DNA of 64,000 bases, from contig LSRX01000079.1 in NCBI GenBank assembly GCA_001939145.1, forward strand, positions 94,652 to 158,651. The letters run 5' to 3'. The translations under genes were made by a program, and so were the position numbers. The notes beneath the pieces were generated by a model. The model was not told where the DNA came from and made no database searches. It was given only the letters and a program-made list of their open reading frames with translations. This document shows, piece by piece, positions 11,012 to 23,184 of this stretch (position 1 is its first letter; each line of letters begins with the position of its first letter). The DNA comes from Symbiodinium microadriaticum. Lineage: Eukaryota > Sar > Dinophyceae > Suessiales > Symbiodiniaceae.

Positions 11012-12542
11012 CGCTTCCAATGTCAAAATGCTTTCGCTTCGAGCCTGCACGCTCTGTCAGACGCAGTCTACAAAGTCCACAAGCGCACGGTGCACCTGGA
11101 GGAGAGCGAGCAGGCCAAAGTCCTCATCGGGAAGGGCACCAGGGAGAGTCCAAGATGTGCACGGGGGCTGGAAAACAGGCTGCGCTCTCCTTTCGCTCCG
11201 TGGGTCCGGAAGATGCCGAGAACCCCTTCCAACAAGGCGGCAAGAGGGTCAAAGCTCACTCCTCACTCTAGCTGCTCTCTGTGGGCTTGCTTGCCAGTCT
11301 TCCTTGCTGTACCGTACCTTGTGCAGCTGACATGGCAGGGGGGGACAATGCTTCTACGTCTTCCAGGACATTGCCAACAACGACAACAGCTCAGGGCGAA
11401 GGTGCATGGTGCAGTCAGTGCAGCAAACACCTGGTCCTGAGTGCTAAATTCCATCCACATTGAAGAAGTCTGCCCGAGTGCCAGCTGCCAGATTGTGCAG
11501 AAGCTGAAAACAGCATGTCACATAAGAAGCATCATGATAGAAAAACAGATCGCGACACAGATCCAGAAGAATTTACACTAGAAGCCCTACCATTGCAGAC
11601 GGCGCTGCACTCTACGTCAAGCAGCTCAAGCAAGACCAGGACTCGGAGTTTGTCAGGGGCTTTCACGAGGTTACATTCCAGTATGCACGATACAGATCTG
11701 CTTGTGTGCAGGGAATGTACCCTCATTAAGCAGAAGACCGACTCTCCCAGGAGGAAATCGGATTTGGAATCTCTGCGCTTTGGCCTTTACAGATTTCAAC
11801 GCCCTCAGGACTCACCCCGCCTCATTCGTAAGGTTCAGGGTAGAATTTCGAGTGTTCAGACCCGATCAGGCTTCCTGATGTGTGGATGCTGCTATGCCAG
11901 CTTCGCCATAAGGGGAATTTCCTGATTTGTGAGTCGATGCTCTTTTGCTCAAGAACTGCGATTCTGTTGGCACCGAAGCACACGCATCGAAAAAGCATTG
12001 GGAAGAGCTCGTGCCCAGGTTTTCTTTTATTCGACTTTGGCTTGGGACATGTTCCTGTTGTGGATGCTGCTGTCTCCAGATCCACAGGCGCGATTTCGAA
12101 AAGAGTGATCTGGCCGAGGCCAGATTGATCGATGGCTAGACAAAATAGAACAGCGGGTTGGCACGAGCCCATTCCCCAAAGCCGGAGCTAAATCCCAGCT
12201 CAACACCAGCAGGTACGCAGCTACAGCGTGAAGACCCTCACTTCATTTTGGAATGTTTTCGTCCGTCTACTACGAGAAGCAAAGTTTTCAGGCCATTAGG
12301 TGGACGGGTCGGTCGGGGTTGCTGCTAAAAATTAACTAACCAAAGCTTTTCTTTGAAAGGAAGGCAAGCTGTGGGACTACTCTGGCAAGTGGGCCCCAGA
12401 ACAGGGCATGAGCACGCGATTGCCATGGCAGCACACGGCAACTCCCCGGTTCATGCTTACAGCCCTGCGTACCAAGGACCATCAGCTCGTGCATGGCCAT
12501 CTTCATGGCCAGCGCCGCAGTTGTCCAGAGTCGTTGTCATAA
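11012..12542 (+). CDS. unrecognised multi-exon gene
   Basis: Several + segments read as protein between good AG acceptors and GT/GC/GA donors: 11012-11143 (includes SDAVYKVHKRTVHLEESEQ), 11179-11247 (SFRSVGPEDAENPFQQGGK), about 11339-11445 (FYVFQDIANNDNSSGRR), about 11599-11690 (ALYVKQLKQDQDSEFVRGFH), a possible one ending near 12139, and 12360-12542 (KLWDYSGKWAPEQGMSTRL). Codons end mostly in G or C. Phase fits between the first two exons (35-bp GA-AG intron) but not all later joins could be resolved, so some exons or boundaries are missing. I do not recognise the family. It could also be two genes. Confidence 0.45.
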
Positions 12543-14068
12543 AAGTACTGTCCAAGTCGACAGAAACCATGCTGAGTTTGAGGTCTGCTGACCAAGTATC
12601 GTTACGGGTTCCATGAAAGCACGTGCTTACTAGTAGCATTTGAAGCTTGGGCAGCTTCTGGCAGAGCTTTGTTAAGTCCGTCATGTACTACTGACTATTC
12701 ATTGTCTTCCCCCACTGACTTGAAGTTTGTTCACACATCGTGCCATGCACTCGTACACCGCGGCGCACAAACCTTGCCAGTAGTCCGAGTTGCAAGAGTC
12801 GAAGCGCCAATCGAGTGGGTTGGGCTAGGGGATGCTTAAACGGTTATACGATCTTACAAGCTCCGCACATCCGAGGCCTTGTCTATCGAACATGCCGAAC
12901 TCGGGCTGGTTGCGGGCTCAGGCATCATTGTAGCATTGCAGCTCTTGCAGGGAATTGGACAGACTACCGCTTTAGGACGTCTGTCGGTCTCGAAAGTTGT
13001 AGATACACGTTACCAGGTACGTACGCACAAGGATGCGAAAGTTACCTTGTATCGAGATCCACACAACCAGCGGCCATGGTCCATGCGCCATACCCCCGAA
13101 ACATCTGGCATCTCATTCAAACTCCCGACTGCGCTCTTAACACAGGAAACATCAGTTGCACGCTTTCTAGTCTAGTGGAGGTCCAGAAATCTACTCTCCG
13201 ATGCCGGGAGAAGTTCAGGTTCCTGGTATGGACCCGGTTGTGCTTTGTTAAATCTCCGTCGCGACCGAGGTCGTGAACGGATTTCACATGAAGAAGCTGT
13301 GCACTGTGCTGCTCCTTCGTCTTATGATCAGCCGGGTGATTAAGCGTTTCTAGCGCTACGCTGCCTCACAATATATTATATAGGTATGCCGTAAGCCTCA
13401 CTAGAAACGGTCCATGGCTGCCCAAGGTTTCTTCTGCACTGGGTGCTCATTCCCGTGATTACCTGGCCGTTGCGTGGATCGCATGTGAACTTCGCCGCGG
13501 CGGTTCATGTCCTGGCTCACGTCACGGTGGCATGACCAATGTTAGGCACAGTTAGGCAGCAAGCAGACTGTGCCCGTGGAATGTGTTATAGCTTTGTTTC
13601 CCAGGTTCAGGGTTTCCTGTGTTGAAACTTGTTGAAGCAGTTGTGCCATGCTGCCATCCAATCTTGTAGAATCACATCCGACAGCCCGGCAGATCCAGTA
13701 GAAACTTCAGCAAAGGCATTTCTTGGTATTTGCGCGTGCAACCAGCTCTTCGCAGTTGTGCGTGCGGCCACTTCTGGATTCAGTCCCGCTGCTCGGATCG
13801 CAAACGACGTGACCTAAAGGCGGATGCGTACGCAAAGCTGTTGACGCGGCTCTTGAACGGACTGGAGATGACTGGGGCAGGGTTCCATAAGAACTTCATT
13901 TCGATCGGGTCACTTGGCATGTCATGCTCTCGCGGTAGGCAAGAACTGAAGTAATCTGCTGCTTCCTGTTGGGGGTATGTTCCGTGTAGTTGCTGCAAAG
14001 CCTGACCCTTCAAAGGTGCTGCGGTCCAGCCAAAGTGTACAACGCACTCTTTACTTGCTTGACGGGAG
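12543..14068. other. mostly unassigned; weak coding signal at 12879-13175 and 13629-13817
   Basis: Two + frames look mildly coding: 12879-13175 (LGLVAGSGIIVALQLLQGIG) and 13629-13817 (AKAFLGICACNQLFAVV). Neither has clear splice limits or a family. The rest is blank. Confidence 0.25.
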
Positions 14069-14293
14069 GTTGTCGTCATCGGCATCCAGTTTTTGCTTCT
14101 CCTGAAGCTCGCCATAGCTGCTCGAGTGGTTGTCCTCCTTACAAGCAAATTCGCTTCTTGGACTTTAGTCACACGCGTTCTTGGTTCACTCGCTTGGCGT
14201 GGGCACGGTTTTCGGCGTGCCGGCACTCTCAAAGTTCCAGACTTGAACCCCATCCGTGCCAGTACTTTGATGTGGCTGCCCGTGATTGCCTGA
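14069..14293 (+). CDS. possible exon with membrane segment, unrecognised
   Basis: After an AG^G acceptor at 14067-14068 the + frame stays open to a TGA at 14291-14293. It begins with a strongly hydrophobic stretch (VVVIGIQFLLLLKLAIAA) that could span a membrane. A - strand frame over the same bases is also open, so orientation is not certain. Confidence 0.3.
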   Translation, partial: VVVIGIQFLLLLKLAIAARVVVLLTSKFASWTLVTRVLGSLAWRGHGFRRAGTLKVPDLNPIRASTLMWLPVIA

Positions 14294-14388
14294 AACCTCG
14301 AAGACACAGCTTTTTTAGTCAAGTCTCCAATCTCTAACCAAATCAGACCACTTCTGCTAGGGCGGCTGGGAGCGTTATTTCTTCAGCC

Positions 14389-14568
14389 GTGAGTTTCATA
14401 TCGATTGATCTCGCCGAATTGCAGTACGGGGTCGAAATCCATCTCTGCACAGACCCTCCGCACTGGGACCCGGCTCTGAGCCCAGACCCGATCTTGCCCA
14501 GTTGCGACGTCAAATCAATGTACCGGACGAGCCTCACGCCCAACATGTGGAGGCCACCGAAGTATTGA
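14389..14568 (+). CDS. possible exon, unrecognised product
   Basis: The + frame reads SFISIDLAELQYGVEIHLC, then DPPHWDPALSPDPILPSC, with G/C-ending codons, to a TGA at 14566-14568. It looks like a real exon by composition. A tcag acceptor lies at 14383-14386. Family unknown. Its neighbours (14069-14293 and 14978-15094) may belong to the same gene. Confidence 0.4.
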   Translation: MSFISIDLAELQYGVEIHLCTDPPHWDPALSPDPILPSCDVKSMYRTSLTPNMWRPPKY

Positions 14569-14977
14569 TTTGGGCCCGAGGCTTCGTGGGTCTCGTTCGG
14601 CTTGTTGTGGCAACCAGCTTGGCAGTAGATCGCAGGCAGCCATAGGCTAGAGCGGCTAGAGTCTAGAGATTCGCCGCCTTGTGCCTCTGCTAGGGCCAGA
14701 GAGTATTCTTGTTGCGGCTTGTTGTGGAAGCTGATGGCAGCCAATGTGTTCAAATCGCTGTATAAGACGGGCGCAAATATTTACAGGAGTTCTCAGTTGT
14801 GATGCAAGGCACACCACTCGTCACTCACAGAGGCGCCGTGGGGCTGTGATGAGGTCTGTGATCTGAACATCCATCTGCCTGCTGAAACCATTTGACCTCG
14901 GGAAGCCGTGCATTCGTGCTGAGACGGCAGGCCCAAGCCAGAATGTATAGCTCAGCAGCAAGATCCGTGGACGCAGT

Positions 14978-15094
14978 ATGTCAAAGACGGGGCAACCCCC
15001 GCAGGCGGAGTACCTGGAGGAGGTGGAAGAAGCGAACATTGAAGCTGCCCACTACCCAGCGTTTGGAAGCTCATTCAGTGAGACCGTGGCGTGA
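14978..15094 (+). CDS. small possible exon, unrecognised product
   Basis: Thirty-eight codons from ATG 14978 to TGA 15092, including PPQAEYLEEVEEANIEAAHY, acidic and coding-like. It may be an internal exon with the ATG not used as start. No family recognised. Confidence 0.35.
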   Translation: MSKTGQPPQAEYLEEVEEANIEAAHYPAFGSSFSETVA

Positions 15095-15355
15095 CTCGTG
15101 TTCCGACATGTTCTTACATGATATCGCAGGAAGAGGATGCTAGCACGCGTTTAAGCCTTTTCGGGACAAGATGCAGAAATGTCCAAGTATGTCCAAGTCT
15201 ATTTTCCGCAAGATGGGGTCTTGCGAAATTCCAGCACAATGACAATGAGGCAGGTTGATGCAGGAGTGAGCGAATTCACGGCCCGACAGAATTGCGGCTT
15301 CTGGGTCGTTTCTACATGGGCACTGTTGTCAGTCAGAGCGGCATCCTGTGATTAG

Positions 15356-16171
15356 TTGGATCTGCAAGGCATGCATCCTCGTGAGCTACCTAGCCAAGAA
15401 TTGGATGCTTGGTCTGATATACACCCCGAAGCCTGCGGCCATACAAAGGATACCTATCAAACTACCCAGGATCGTTTCCTCACTCCTCCTCTGGTGCCAG
15501 TTCGACTACGGCAAGCTCTCCGAAGGCAAGATGTCGCGCTGTCCGAGAGCAGCTTGTGCAATTCATTTCTCGGCGCACGTCGTCCCGTGGATACATCGAG
15601 ACAGCCTGAGCTGGCAGGCGATGTGATGCTCATGAAACAGTCTGAAGGCTTCCTCCTGTTTATCACCTACCTCAGCAGCCTGGCTGCAGAGACCCTCAGA
15701 GACCTTCTCTCATCATCTACCCTTTCGCGCAGAGGTGCAGCCACACTCGCCATCTACGGCATCCTGGCGATCCTCCAAGGCCGGCAGGCGGTTATCCTCC
15801 ATGAGAACCCCTTGCCCGGAATCTGCGGAAAGAGTGCTACGCAGATTGAAGAGCATCCTCAGCTGGAGCGCAGCCCCTTCCGCTTGTTCTTAAACGGATC
15901 GAGCATGGAGTGTTGGAGCCCCCATCAGCAGGACCCTGCTGACATTGCACTTGGCAAAGCACCCCAAATGAATCGATATCCCTTCTCCATCCCTTCCCCC
16001 CTCTCCCCCCATCACTCTGTTGGATTTGTTGGTGAGATGTTGATGTGGTTACATGTGCTGGAAGTGATGTGCCATCTCTGTTTCAGCTATGCCAGCTTTG
16101 TTTCCCCTGCATTGCTGATGGATGCGTTTGGATGTGATAATGCTTGGAGCCCGCCTCGTCAGCTCTGTTAG
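15356..16171 (+). CDS. long open frame, unrecognised product
   Basis: A 271-codon + frame, long for chance in this sequence. The first two thirds look the more protein-like (for example RFLTPPLVPVRLRQALRRQD and GAATLAIYGILAILQG). After about 15970 it runs through a C-rich tract (tcccttccccccctctcccccc) and is probably intron or UTR. No family recognised. The listed start at 15356 need not be the true start. Confidence 0.35.
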   Translation: MDLQGMHPRELPSQELDAWSDIHPEACGHTKDTYQTTQDRFLTPPLVPVRLRQALRRQDVALSESSLCNSFLGARRPVDTSRQPELAGDVMLMKQSEGFLLFITYLSSLAAETLRDLLSSSTLSRRGAATLAIYGILAILQGRQAVILHENPLPGICGKSATQIEEHPQLERSPFRLFLNGSSMECWSPHQQDPADIALGKAPQMNRYPFSIPSPLSPHHSVGFVGEMLMWLHVLEVMCHLCFSYASFVSPALLMDAFGCDNAWSPPRQLC

Positions 16172-16445
16172 CCGGTGCCACCATTTACTATCTGCAACCC
16201 GATTGTGCAAAAAATGGCTTGTTGTTCACAGGAAATTTGCTTTTGCTCAAGCCGGGTATGTGATAGGGCGGAGTCGCATCCCATGGCACTTGGGACCTCT
16301 CGAACATTAGAGGGCTGTGGTTGAACCTCATAAAGGTTCGGCGGATGCTCAGGCCTAGGGTCGGGGTAGGTCAATGGGGATCCTTTCTTGCCGGTTGCTT
16401 CCTGCGTACCACGGGCCCGGCATTCGGCGTGAGTTAGTGCAGTCC

Positions 16446-16640
16446 ATTCGGCTGCAAAAGTGGATGTGACACATGTTATCCTGCTATCCGACGAAGCAGG
16501 TGCGGCGCCGTATATCCTTCAGAACCATGGTTACAAGCACTATCTGACACTGCACCTGGCCAAAGATTTCTGTTACTTTATAGCTGCTTTTGGGGTAACT
16601 GGAGACGACCTGCAGTCTGGCATCGGTGACGCCTTCCGAG
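16446..16640 (+). CDS. possible exon, unrecognised product
   Basis: The + frame includes THVILLSDEAGAAPYILQNH and TLHLAKDFCYFIAAFGVTG and stops at a good donor (CCGAG^gtaact, 16641). Upstream the frame is closed by a TGA at 16430, with AG acceptors just after it. It looks like a genuine internal exon, family unknown. Confidence 0.4.
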
Positions 16641-18015
16641 GTAACTTAAACTCATAAACGGGATAATAAGTCATGCAAGCCCTGTCTTGTTTCTGTGCCA
16701 CCCGGGTCATAGCTCCCCACATGCTCTCATTCGTGGTCACGAAGGTTGAACTTCACCACTGCATGGACTTCAGCTGCGCTCATCAAGTGGCTGGTTTGCG
16801 GCTGAACAGCATTGTCAGTAGCTTCTGCCCACGATGCTACCTGCAAGTTATATGTAAATCGGCAGACTGTGTAGTGGCTTCGGATTGAAAAAGTTCAATC
16901 CTGATGTGCCCAAGCCGTTGTACTGATATGACATGATGTCCATCTATGCTTAACTCTTCGAGTATTCGCCATGTCACCGGGAAGCGAGGCCACTAGCCAA
17001 AGCTGATGCAAAGTCAAGTATTTGCTTTGAAGAGCTACAGCAGCCAGAAGCACACACGCACACAAAGTCCGCATTACGCCATGCCATGTCACGGGGCTTG
17101 CAAGGGGCCACCTAGGCCGTTGTCAAGCATGTCGAACGAATATTCTCATATGCCAGGGACAAGAACTGGACATGTATGTTCGTTAAACGTGCAGGCAAGG
17201 CCTCCGAACTGCGAGCGACGTGCCAACGAAACACTAGCACAGCTTCCAAGTCACTGACCTGCGAGGCTTTTTCCTGGTGGAAGAGACATGCATCCGTGTT
17301 ACGGGTGCCGTGTTTTGCACTATCCTTGGCTGCCTCCTCCTCATTGTCGTCGACAAACTGGCCGAACCTCAGACAGACTGACGGGCTAAGTTCAGGGAGC
17401 AGGGTTTCGTTCAGCAAGCGCCTTTTGCCCCTTCAAGTGCACGGCACCGCGATTGTCCGTGCCAGTAGCCTGGACTTCAGGACTTCTCCTTGATCGGGGA
17501 GCCGGAAGCCGAGGCATTAGCGCGGGCCCTGGGCACCCTATGCTGTCGTACCGTGTTTTGAGCTTTGCTGGCACCGAGAAACGTTTGAAGGGTGCTTCGG
17601 CAGCCAGCGCCGTGTCAAGCTGCATGTCTTGTAATGCAATGTCTCGCTGTTCTGTCGAAATCTGGGCTTGTGACTTGTGAGAGTTATTCATGCCACAGAA
17701 CGAAGTGCCTGATATTGGTCGCAGAATCCAGACTACAAGCAGGGTCCGGTTGGATATGGATTTCCGTGTAGGCTGCATGGAATCCTGGAGCCTTCGAACC
17801 CGCCAAGCAGCCCGCGCGTACCAGCGAGATGCCTTCAATATTCAAGTCAAAGGAGCACCCGTGCATCATGATTTCTTGTGTGCACGGACTTTCATAGAGT
17901 TTTGTTGCGTAGGGCCCCAAAACGCGGCACCTACAACGAAGGTGGATGTTTGCCAGGGAGGGAGGCTCAAGACCTTAAATGATGGCGACCCAGGTGCGGA
18001 CGTTTGGCTTCATGA
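16641..18015. other. no gene recognised
   Basis: No exon stands out. Open frames occur on both strands around 17390-17840 with no family resemblance. Confidence 0.3.
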
Positions 18016-18240
18016 TTGGCTGCTCCTGGGCACCTCGTCTTCAAGACCTTGGGCCGGTTCGTGCTGTACCGGGGGGGGGCCGTCCCAGCACTTGCCTTCC
18101 TTACCGAATCCACATGGAGAGAATTCGTGCTAGTTCTGGAACGGAGTTTGAGGAAGGACGAAAGAGAAAGGAACGAGAAAGCGAAAGCCGACCAAGACAA
18201 AACTAGGAAGGCGCAGAGCTTGAAGAGCTTCCAGGGTCTA
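18016..18240 (+). CDS. possible exon with a charged helix, unrecognised
   Basis: The + frame reads GGAVPALAFLTESTWREFVL followed by a highly charged Lys/Arg/Glu stretch (RKDERERNEKAKADQDKTRK) that could form a helix or coiled coil, and reaches an AG^gt site near 18237. A run of nine G lies inside at about 18069-18077. Family unknown. Confidence 0.35.
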
Positions 18241-21200
18241 GTGTCTCCATGCCGGGTCATAGCATCGAATCGGTGTGAAACTGCATAAGACCGAACCTAG
18301 TCGCCGTTGTCCTTGCAGTAGTATTGCATCTAACACTCTCGGCCTCGCCCCACATGTCCAGGCTTACACTTGGGCACTTTAGCAGAGGAATCTGCCTGAA
18401 TGCTTCACTGGACACACGGCTTGATTCCGGGGTTGATTCTGGCCGATGAGACCGAGCGACCCCCTGAGACATCATGAACAAAGTCCAGTGCAGGCACGAC
18501 GCAAGAACGGGGAGCCAGCCGAGTGATGCGATGAGTTCAAAATATGTGGCTGTCAGAAGGAAGCCTTGTAGACAACTTATTATAGGTCTTGAAAAGGGAG
18601 CCACATATGATCGCTTTTGAGGATCAAGGTTGGAGTCGCCAGTCCGGCACGGGGGTGGTGAATCTACTTCACCCTGTGCTACGAGCGTAGACAGTGGGAA
18701 CCTGGCTGAAGAGAGCAGAATGGAGAACAACGACTGGGGTTCTGGCAGTTCAGACGACGAAGATTTCATAGAAGGATGCCAGCTGGCCTTCAGGTGCATG
18801 ATCCGGTTTGCGTGCCGGACACGGCGAGGAAGGGCGATTTCATCAATGGGAGAGGACCAGTCAGCGGCCACTGTGTACATAATGACTGCAAAGGTGCAAG
18901 GGGCTGCACTCGAAACGATGTATCAAGCGAGCCGGTGCGGTCCTGCGAAGGAGGAGGGGGAAGCCGGTACACACCGAAAGGGTCGAACGACACCCAGTTT
19001 TTCATGGCTCTGCTATCGAGCCGCATTTTCGGAGGAACACCCGTAGCTTCACGCAGGAGCCTCTGAAATTGCAAAGGAGGGTGTGGATTGCCGGTGTTTG
19101 GCGGCGAGGATGGCTGGCAAGGTGCACATGTTGCTTCTACTGTTACACGCGCTGATTGGCATCGTTCCCGCTCGGTCCTTGACCCACACGCAGCGGCAGT
19201 AGTTTCGGAGTATAAGTATAAGAGTTAGGTAGTGTGATTGCTCGTGTTGGAGACCGCCGCATGTTCGGACGATCTCGGACGTGGTTGCTGGGAGAGTTAA
19301 CCCCAAAACGAGGAGCAATACCACTTCAAACGCCTGCGGCATACGCTGTCGTGGTCTAGCAGAATTCTACCATCTCCCACATTACTCACAGTCAGCTGGG
19401 CAAGGAGAAGGCCTTCGCGGCGGCTTCGCATGAGATCCGTGGCTGAATTCGGGCCAGTTTCTGCTCTCGGTAAGTACCACGCTGCGCCGCCGGGTCGGTG
19501 AGGTTGAGGATTAGCCTAATCACGATCATCTGTTGGAGTGTCAACTTCTTTCTTGAGGATCATGAGATGCGTCGGCTTATGTGCACCAAGTGTTTGTCAG
19601 GATAGTGCACCATCTCAGCCGCTGGGATTTGGTTAATCACGAGTTCTTCGACAACGAGGTCTGCCACCAACGCGTGGGGCTGTTGGGTGGTGACGGGAGT
19701 GCCAAGTGAACAGAGGTATGAGAAATCCCGAGCGACAATCTGTTTAGCCTGCACCAGTTGTGGTGTCCCATTGTCGCGAGCTTACGCTAGGACCAGGTCC
19801 TCATCAGCATCGTGACCGCTACTTGGCGGCTGACTCCACTTGCACTGCCGGCCGATCACAACCGAGCATTACCAAGCATCACTTTCAAATTTTGCGATCC
19901 TAGGCTGCGGCTGTTTCCTAGGCCGAGGTCGACAAGACCCACATGACCCGACAACCTAGGTGCTTGTGATCCTGCCCGGCTGGCGCTACCTTGTGCTGCC
20001 GAAGGTCCTTGCAGACACGGTTCTATACTCGCAGTGGCACTGACGCATAGCACGGCAGCACGGGTCTGTGAAGGGTGTGCTCGGGCAGGCGTTGCAACCC
20101 ACACCGCCGCGCTCTACGAAGGACTGTTTCACTACCTTTGCCACACCATGTCACTTGCTACAATGATGGCTCAGTCTTCACTCGTCGTATGTCATGTCAC
20201 CAGTCAGCAATGCGCTGCACAGTCCCCGCATCTCGTCATGACCAGGAGAAGCACGCAGAGTCATAGAAGAGCGCCTGCGATAGGTGGGCCTAGCTTCTAT
20301 TTTCCGCAGCTATACCTCGACGAGAGGCATGGAGAGACATGCCAGGAGGTTTGGTCTGTCGGACGTCAGGACAATTCCTCTCAAAAGGCCACAAAGGAAG
20401 TTCAAACTTACCAAGTCTCGCTGGCTCAGAGGAGCGGAAAACGTGACTGCAGAGCTTGCGTTGCGAGCTTGTGTGCATCTCTCAAGTTGCAAGTGCCGCA
20501 AACCTGCCGTGGAAAGCGTCTCGCGTGCTTCGGCAAGTCTTTGCCATGCAGGCTGCCCCAACAAACCTCTCCAACGCCGACTTCCGGAAGTTTCTGCCTT
20601 GTTGAGAAGAGCTCGAGAAGTGCATGCTCTCATAGCGAGAACGTCGCAGTGGCGCCGCACGACAAGGGCCGTGAAGACCGGCGGCGGTTCACAGGTTCAT
20701 AACCTGTCGGCGACGAGCTGCTTGCGCTGGTTTGTGTGACTTTCCAAGTTGCACCCTCTTCACAATCCCGTGTGTGCTGCAACAAGTAAATCAACAGCAT
20801 TGATGAAGAGGGGCCTGGAAGAGTTCATAAAGACCTCCTGCGTAGCCTGACGGGTCAAAGCCCCCGGCATGCGATCATGGAAGATGCGCATGTCTCCATC
20901 AGAAAGGTGGCAATCCATTGCTTCGTGTTCTGCACGAAGAGTCTGCAAGCGTCCCATATCTATTGTGTTTTGTCTCCGCTCGAGAAAGGTTTTATTGTGC
21001 ATGTACTACTGCAAGGTACTTAAAGGCTAAATGTGCACACGTGTTCAGCCATTGTCTAGAACCTAGTGATATCATCGTAATTAAGTGGCTTCACGACTAG
21101 GAGCGCCTCACCACAGACGCTCTTGCACTCTTGTCGTGCATCCTTGCCGCAGCAAACGTCATGTCCTGGCCCTGGTGGCTGCAGTCGATGGCGCTTGACT

Positions 21201-22538
21201 TGGTGGCCGAAGTACTTTAGGATCCCGCTTGTGCTCGTTCTGCTCTATCAGCGACGCACTCATTCAACTACCTTCCGAAACTTTCCCAGGAGGTCAAAAA
21301 GGAAATAACAAACAAATGGTGACTCGCGAAGGCTTTTTTGCTGTTTGTCACCACCTGTAGAAGCCTGAGGTGACGCCGTGCCTGACCTGCGAGCCTTGCC
21401 GTCCAGACCAGGCGGACGAAGAGCTGCGGCTTCGGATTCGCTGGTCTCAAAGCCTCGAACATGCAGCGAATCGGTTAACTTAAGTAAGTACACTTACACA
21501 ACTCTCGACTAATTACATAACACCTTCTGGCACCTTACAGTAGCACTGAATTACTGGGCAGAATCTGTCATGGTCGGGGGTTGTTTGTTATGAATGTACG
21601 GACCCCCACACCTTTGCGGGATCTGTGTTGGAGCCACTTAGGTGACCCACAGAGCCTGACAGTTTCAACGTTTGGGGAAAATGGCCTGACCTGGCCATCG
21701 AACTCATCAGGACAGCTCCTTTGGTGACCGGCGGCGCAACTCCAGACAGCGAAGCAGGCCTTTTGAGTTCTACAGTTCTGAGTCGCCATGTCGTCGCCTT
21801 GGACATCGGGGGGCGCTGCCGCATTGTAACGGTCAGGTGCTGCATGCAAGCGCCACGGTTTATCCTATGCCCTTGCTAAACGCAGCTGTCCCGTCCAAGA
21901 ACCGCTCGAAGAGAGTGGCAGAGAAACTGGAACAACACTGGGCACCCAGAGCTTCCATGCCTCGCCCTTTTGTTCAACAAGCTTCTCAACGCTCCCTCGG
22001 CATCCAATCCTGGGAAGGCGACCCGCGCTGCCGCGTCCACTGCAGCTCCACAGCGGAAGGCCTTTGGACAGCAGCAGAGTTCTGCATGAGTCAATCGGAA
22101 CCGCGAGCTCTTCGACTCTTATAATCAGGCAAGACCTGAGTTCCCCTGGTAGAAGCCATGGCGTTGTACGACGACGTAGTCTTTGGCTCAAGTCGTGTGG
22201 CGCGAGTTTTCCGTGCGGGCTTTATTCTGTCACTTGCCACCCAGCCTGGGTTTCTGCCTTAGGAAGTCAAAGTCCTTTTGAACAGTGGTGGCAGCTGGAA
22301 GGCTGCGCATGGCGCGAGGCACTGCCACTGAGGAGATTGAGCAAGATGAGGAACATGGCTACCGTTCTCTGTCCCCGGGCTGGAGCGAAAATCAACCGCC
22401 TCTTGGCTGATTGATGCTGACAAAGGATCAGCAAAATCACAACCAGGGTTACAGGTTAAGATGTGCTACGTCCATCCTGCCGGGTTTGGTTTTCGGAGTG
22501 ACTGCAATCACGCGGACTGCCCGGAGCCACTACTTGAG
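18241..22538. other. mostly unassigned 4.3-kb stretch
   Basis: No recognised gene. Weak + candidates: 18960-19064 (RYTPKGSNDTQFFMALLSS, ending in TGA) and 20284-20739. A small phrase near 20550 reads APTNLSNADFRKFL after a good acceptor. A spliced-leader-like remnant lies at 22175-22192. Short (GT)- or (GA)-type repeats are absent. Confidence 0.25.
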
Positions 22539-23184
22539 ACGCTTGAGGCTGGCATCTTGGCGACACGTGGCATACATTGCTCTGTGCACAGCGACGGTAA
22601 GCAGCCTGGTCGGAACAGCTGTCGGGTTTAAAGTTAAAGACGAATCCGGTGCACGTTCCGGCACCGTGGAGGTGGCCTTCACAGAGGAGCTGGGCATGGC
22701 TAGTGCATGGCTGCAGTTTGAGGTCATCATTCAAAATTCAACAGCGCTTGACAGTGTCCGGGCTCAGTCAGTTCCGTTGCTGAGTCCCCTGGCAGGACCG
22801 TCCGACCTGTTCTATGCCCGTTTCGCCAGTGTATGCAGGAGAGCCACTGGCCAAACACATCGTGCGCAACTTCGACCAGTATCTCATGATGCAAGCTGCC
22901 TTTGCAACGAGCGAGTCTCAGCTGTAAACTTGCCAGCCGGGCGATTCCCGAAGCTCCCTCGAGTTTGCAGTCGAGGAGGGAAGCCAAGGTGTGTGAGTCA
23001 TAAGTCTGTTCCTCCACCCTTTGATCATAACGGGGTTATAACAAATAAGACAGACAGCACGCATTCGGAAAGACACCCTAGTCAGGAACAAAAATTCGAA
23101 GCCGTCTCGCAGTGGCTGGCCCCTGAGTTTGAGTGTCTCGTCTGATGAAGAGGACGACGTGCTCCAGAACCACTACGTACTGTA
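22539..23184 (+). CDS. 3' part of an unrecognised multi-exon gene
   Basis: Coding-like + segments follow one another: to about 22722 (VGFKVKDESGARSGTVEVAF, ending at GAG^gtcatc), 22839-22927 (GEPLAKHIVRNFDQYLMMQ), about 22935-22988 (GDSRSSLEFAVEEGSQ, ending at a gtgtgtg donor) and about 23117-23184, which reads SVSSDEEDDVLQNHYVL and a TAG. The acidic Ser/Asp/Glu tail with a stop looks like a real C-terminus, rich in casein-kinase-2-type sites. Joins between segments were not all resolved. Family unknown. Confidence 0.4.
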
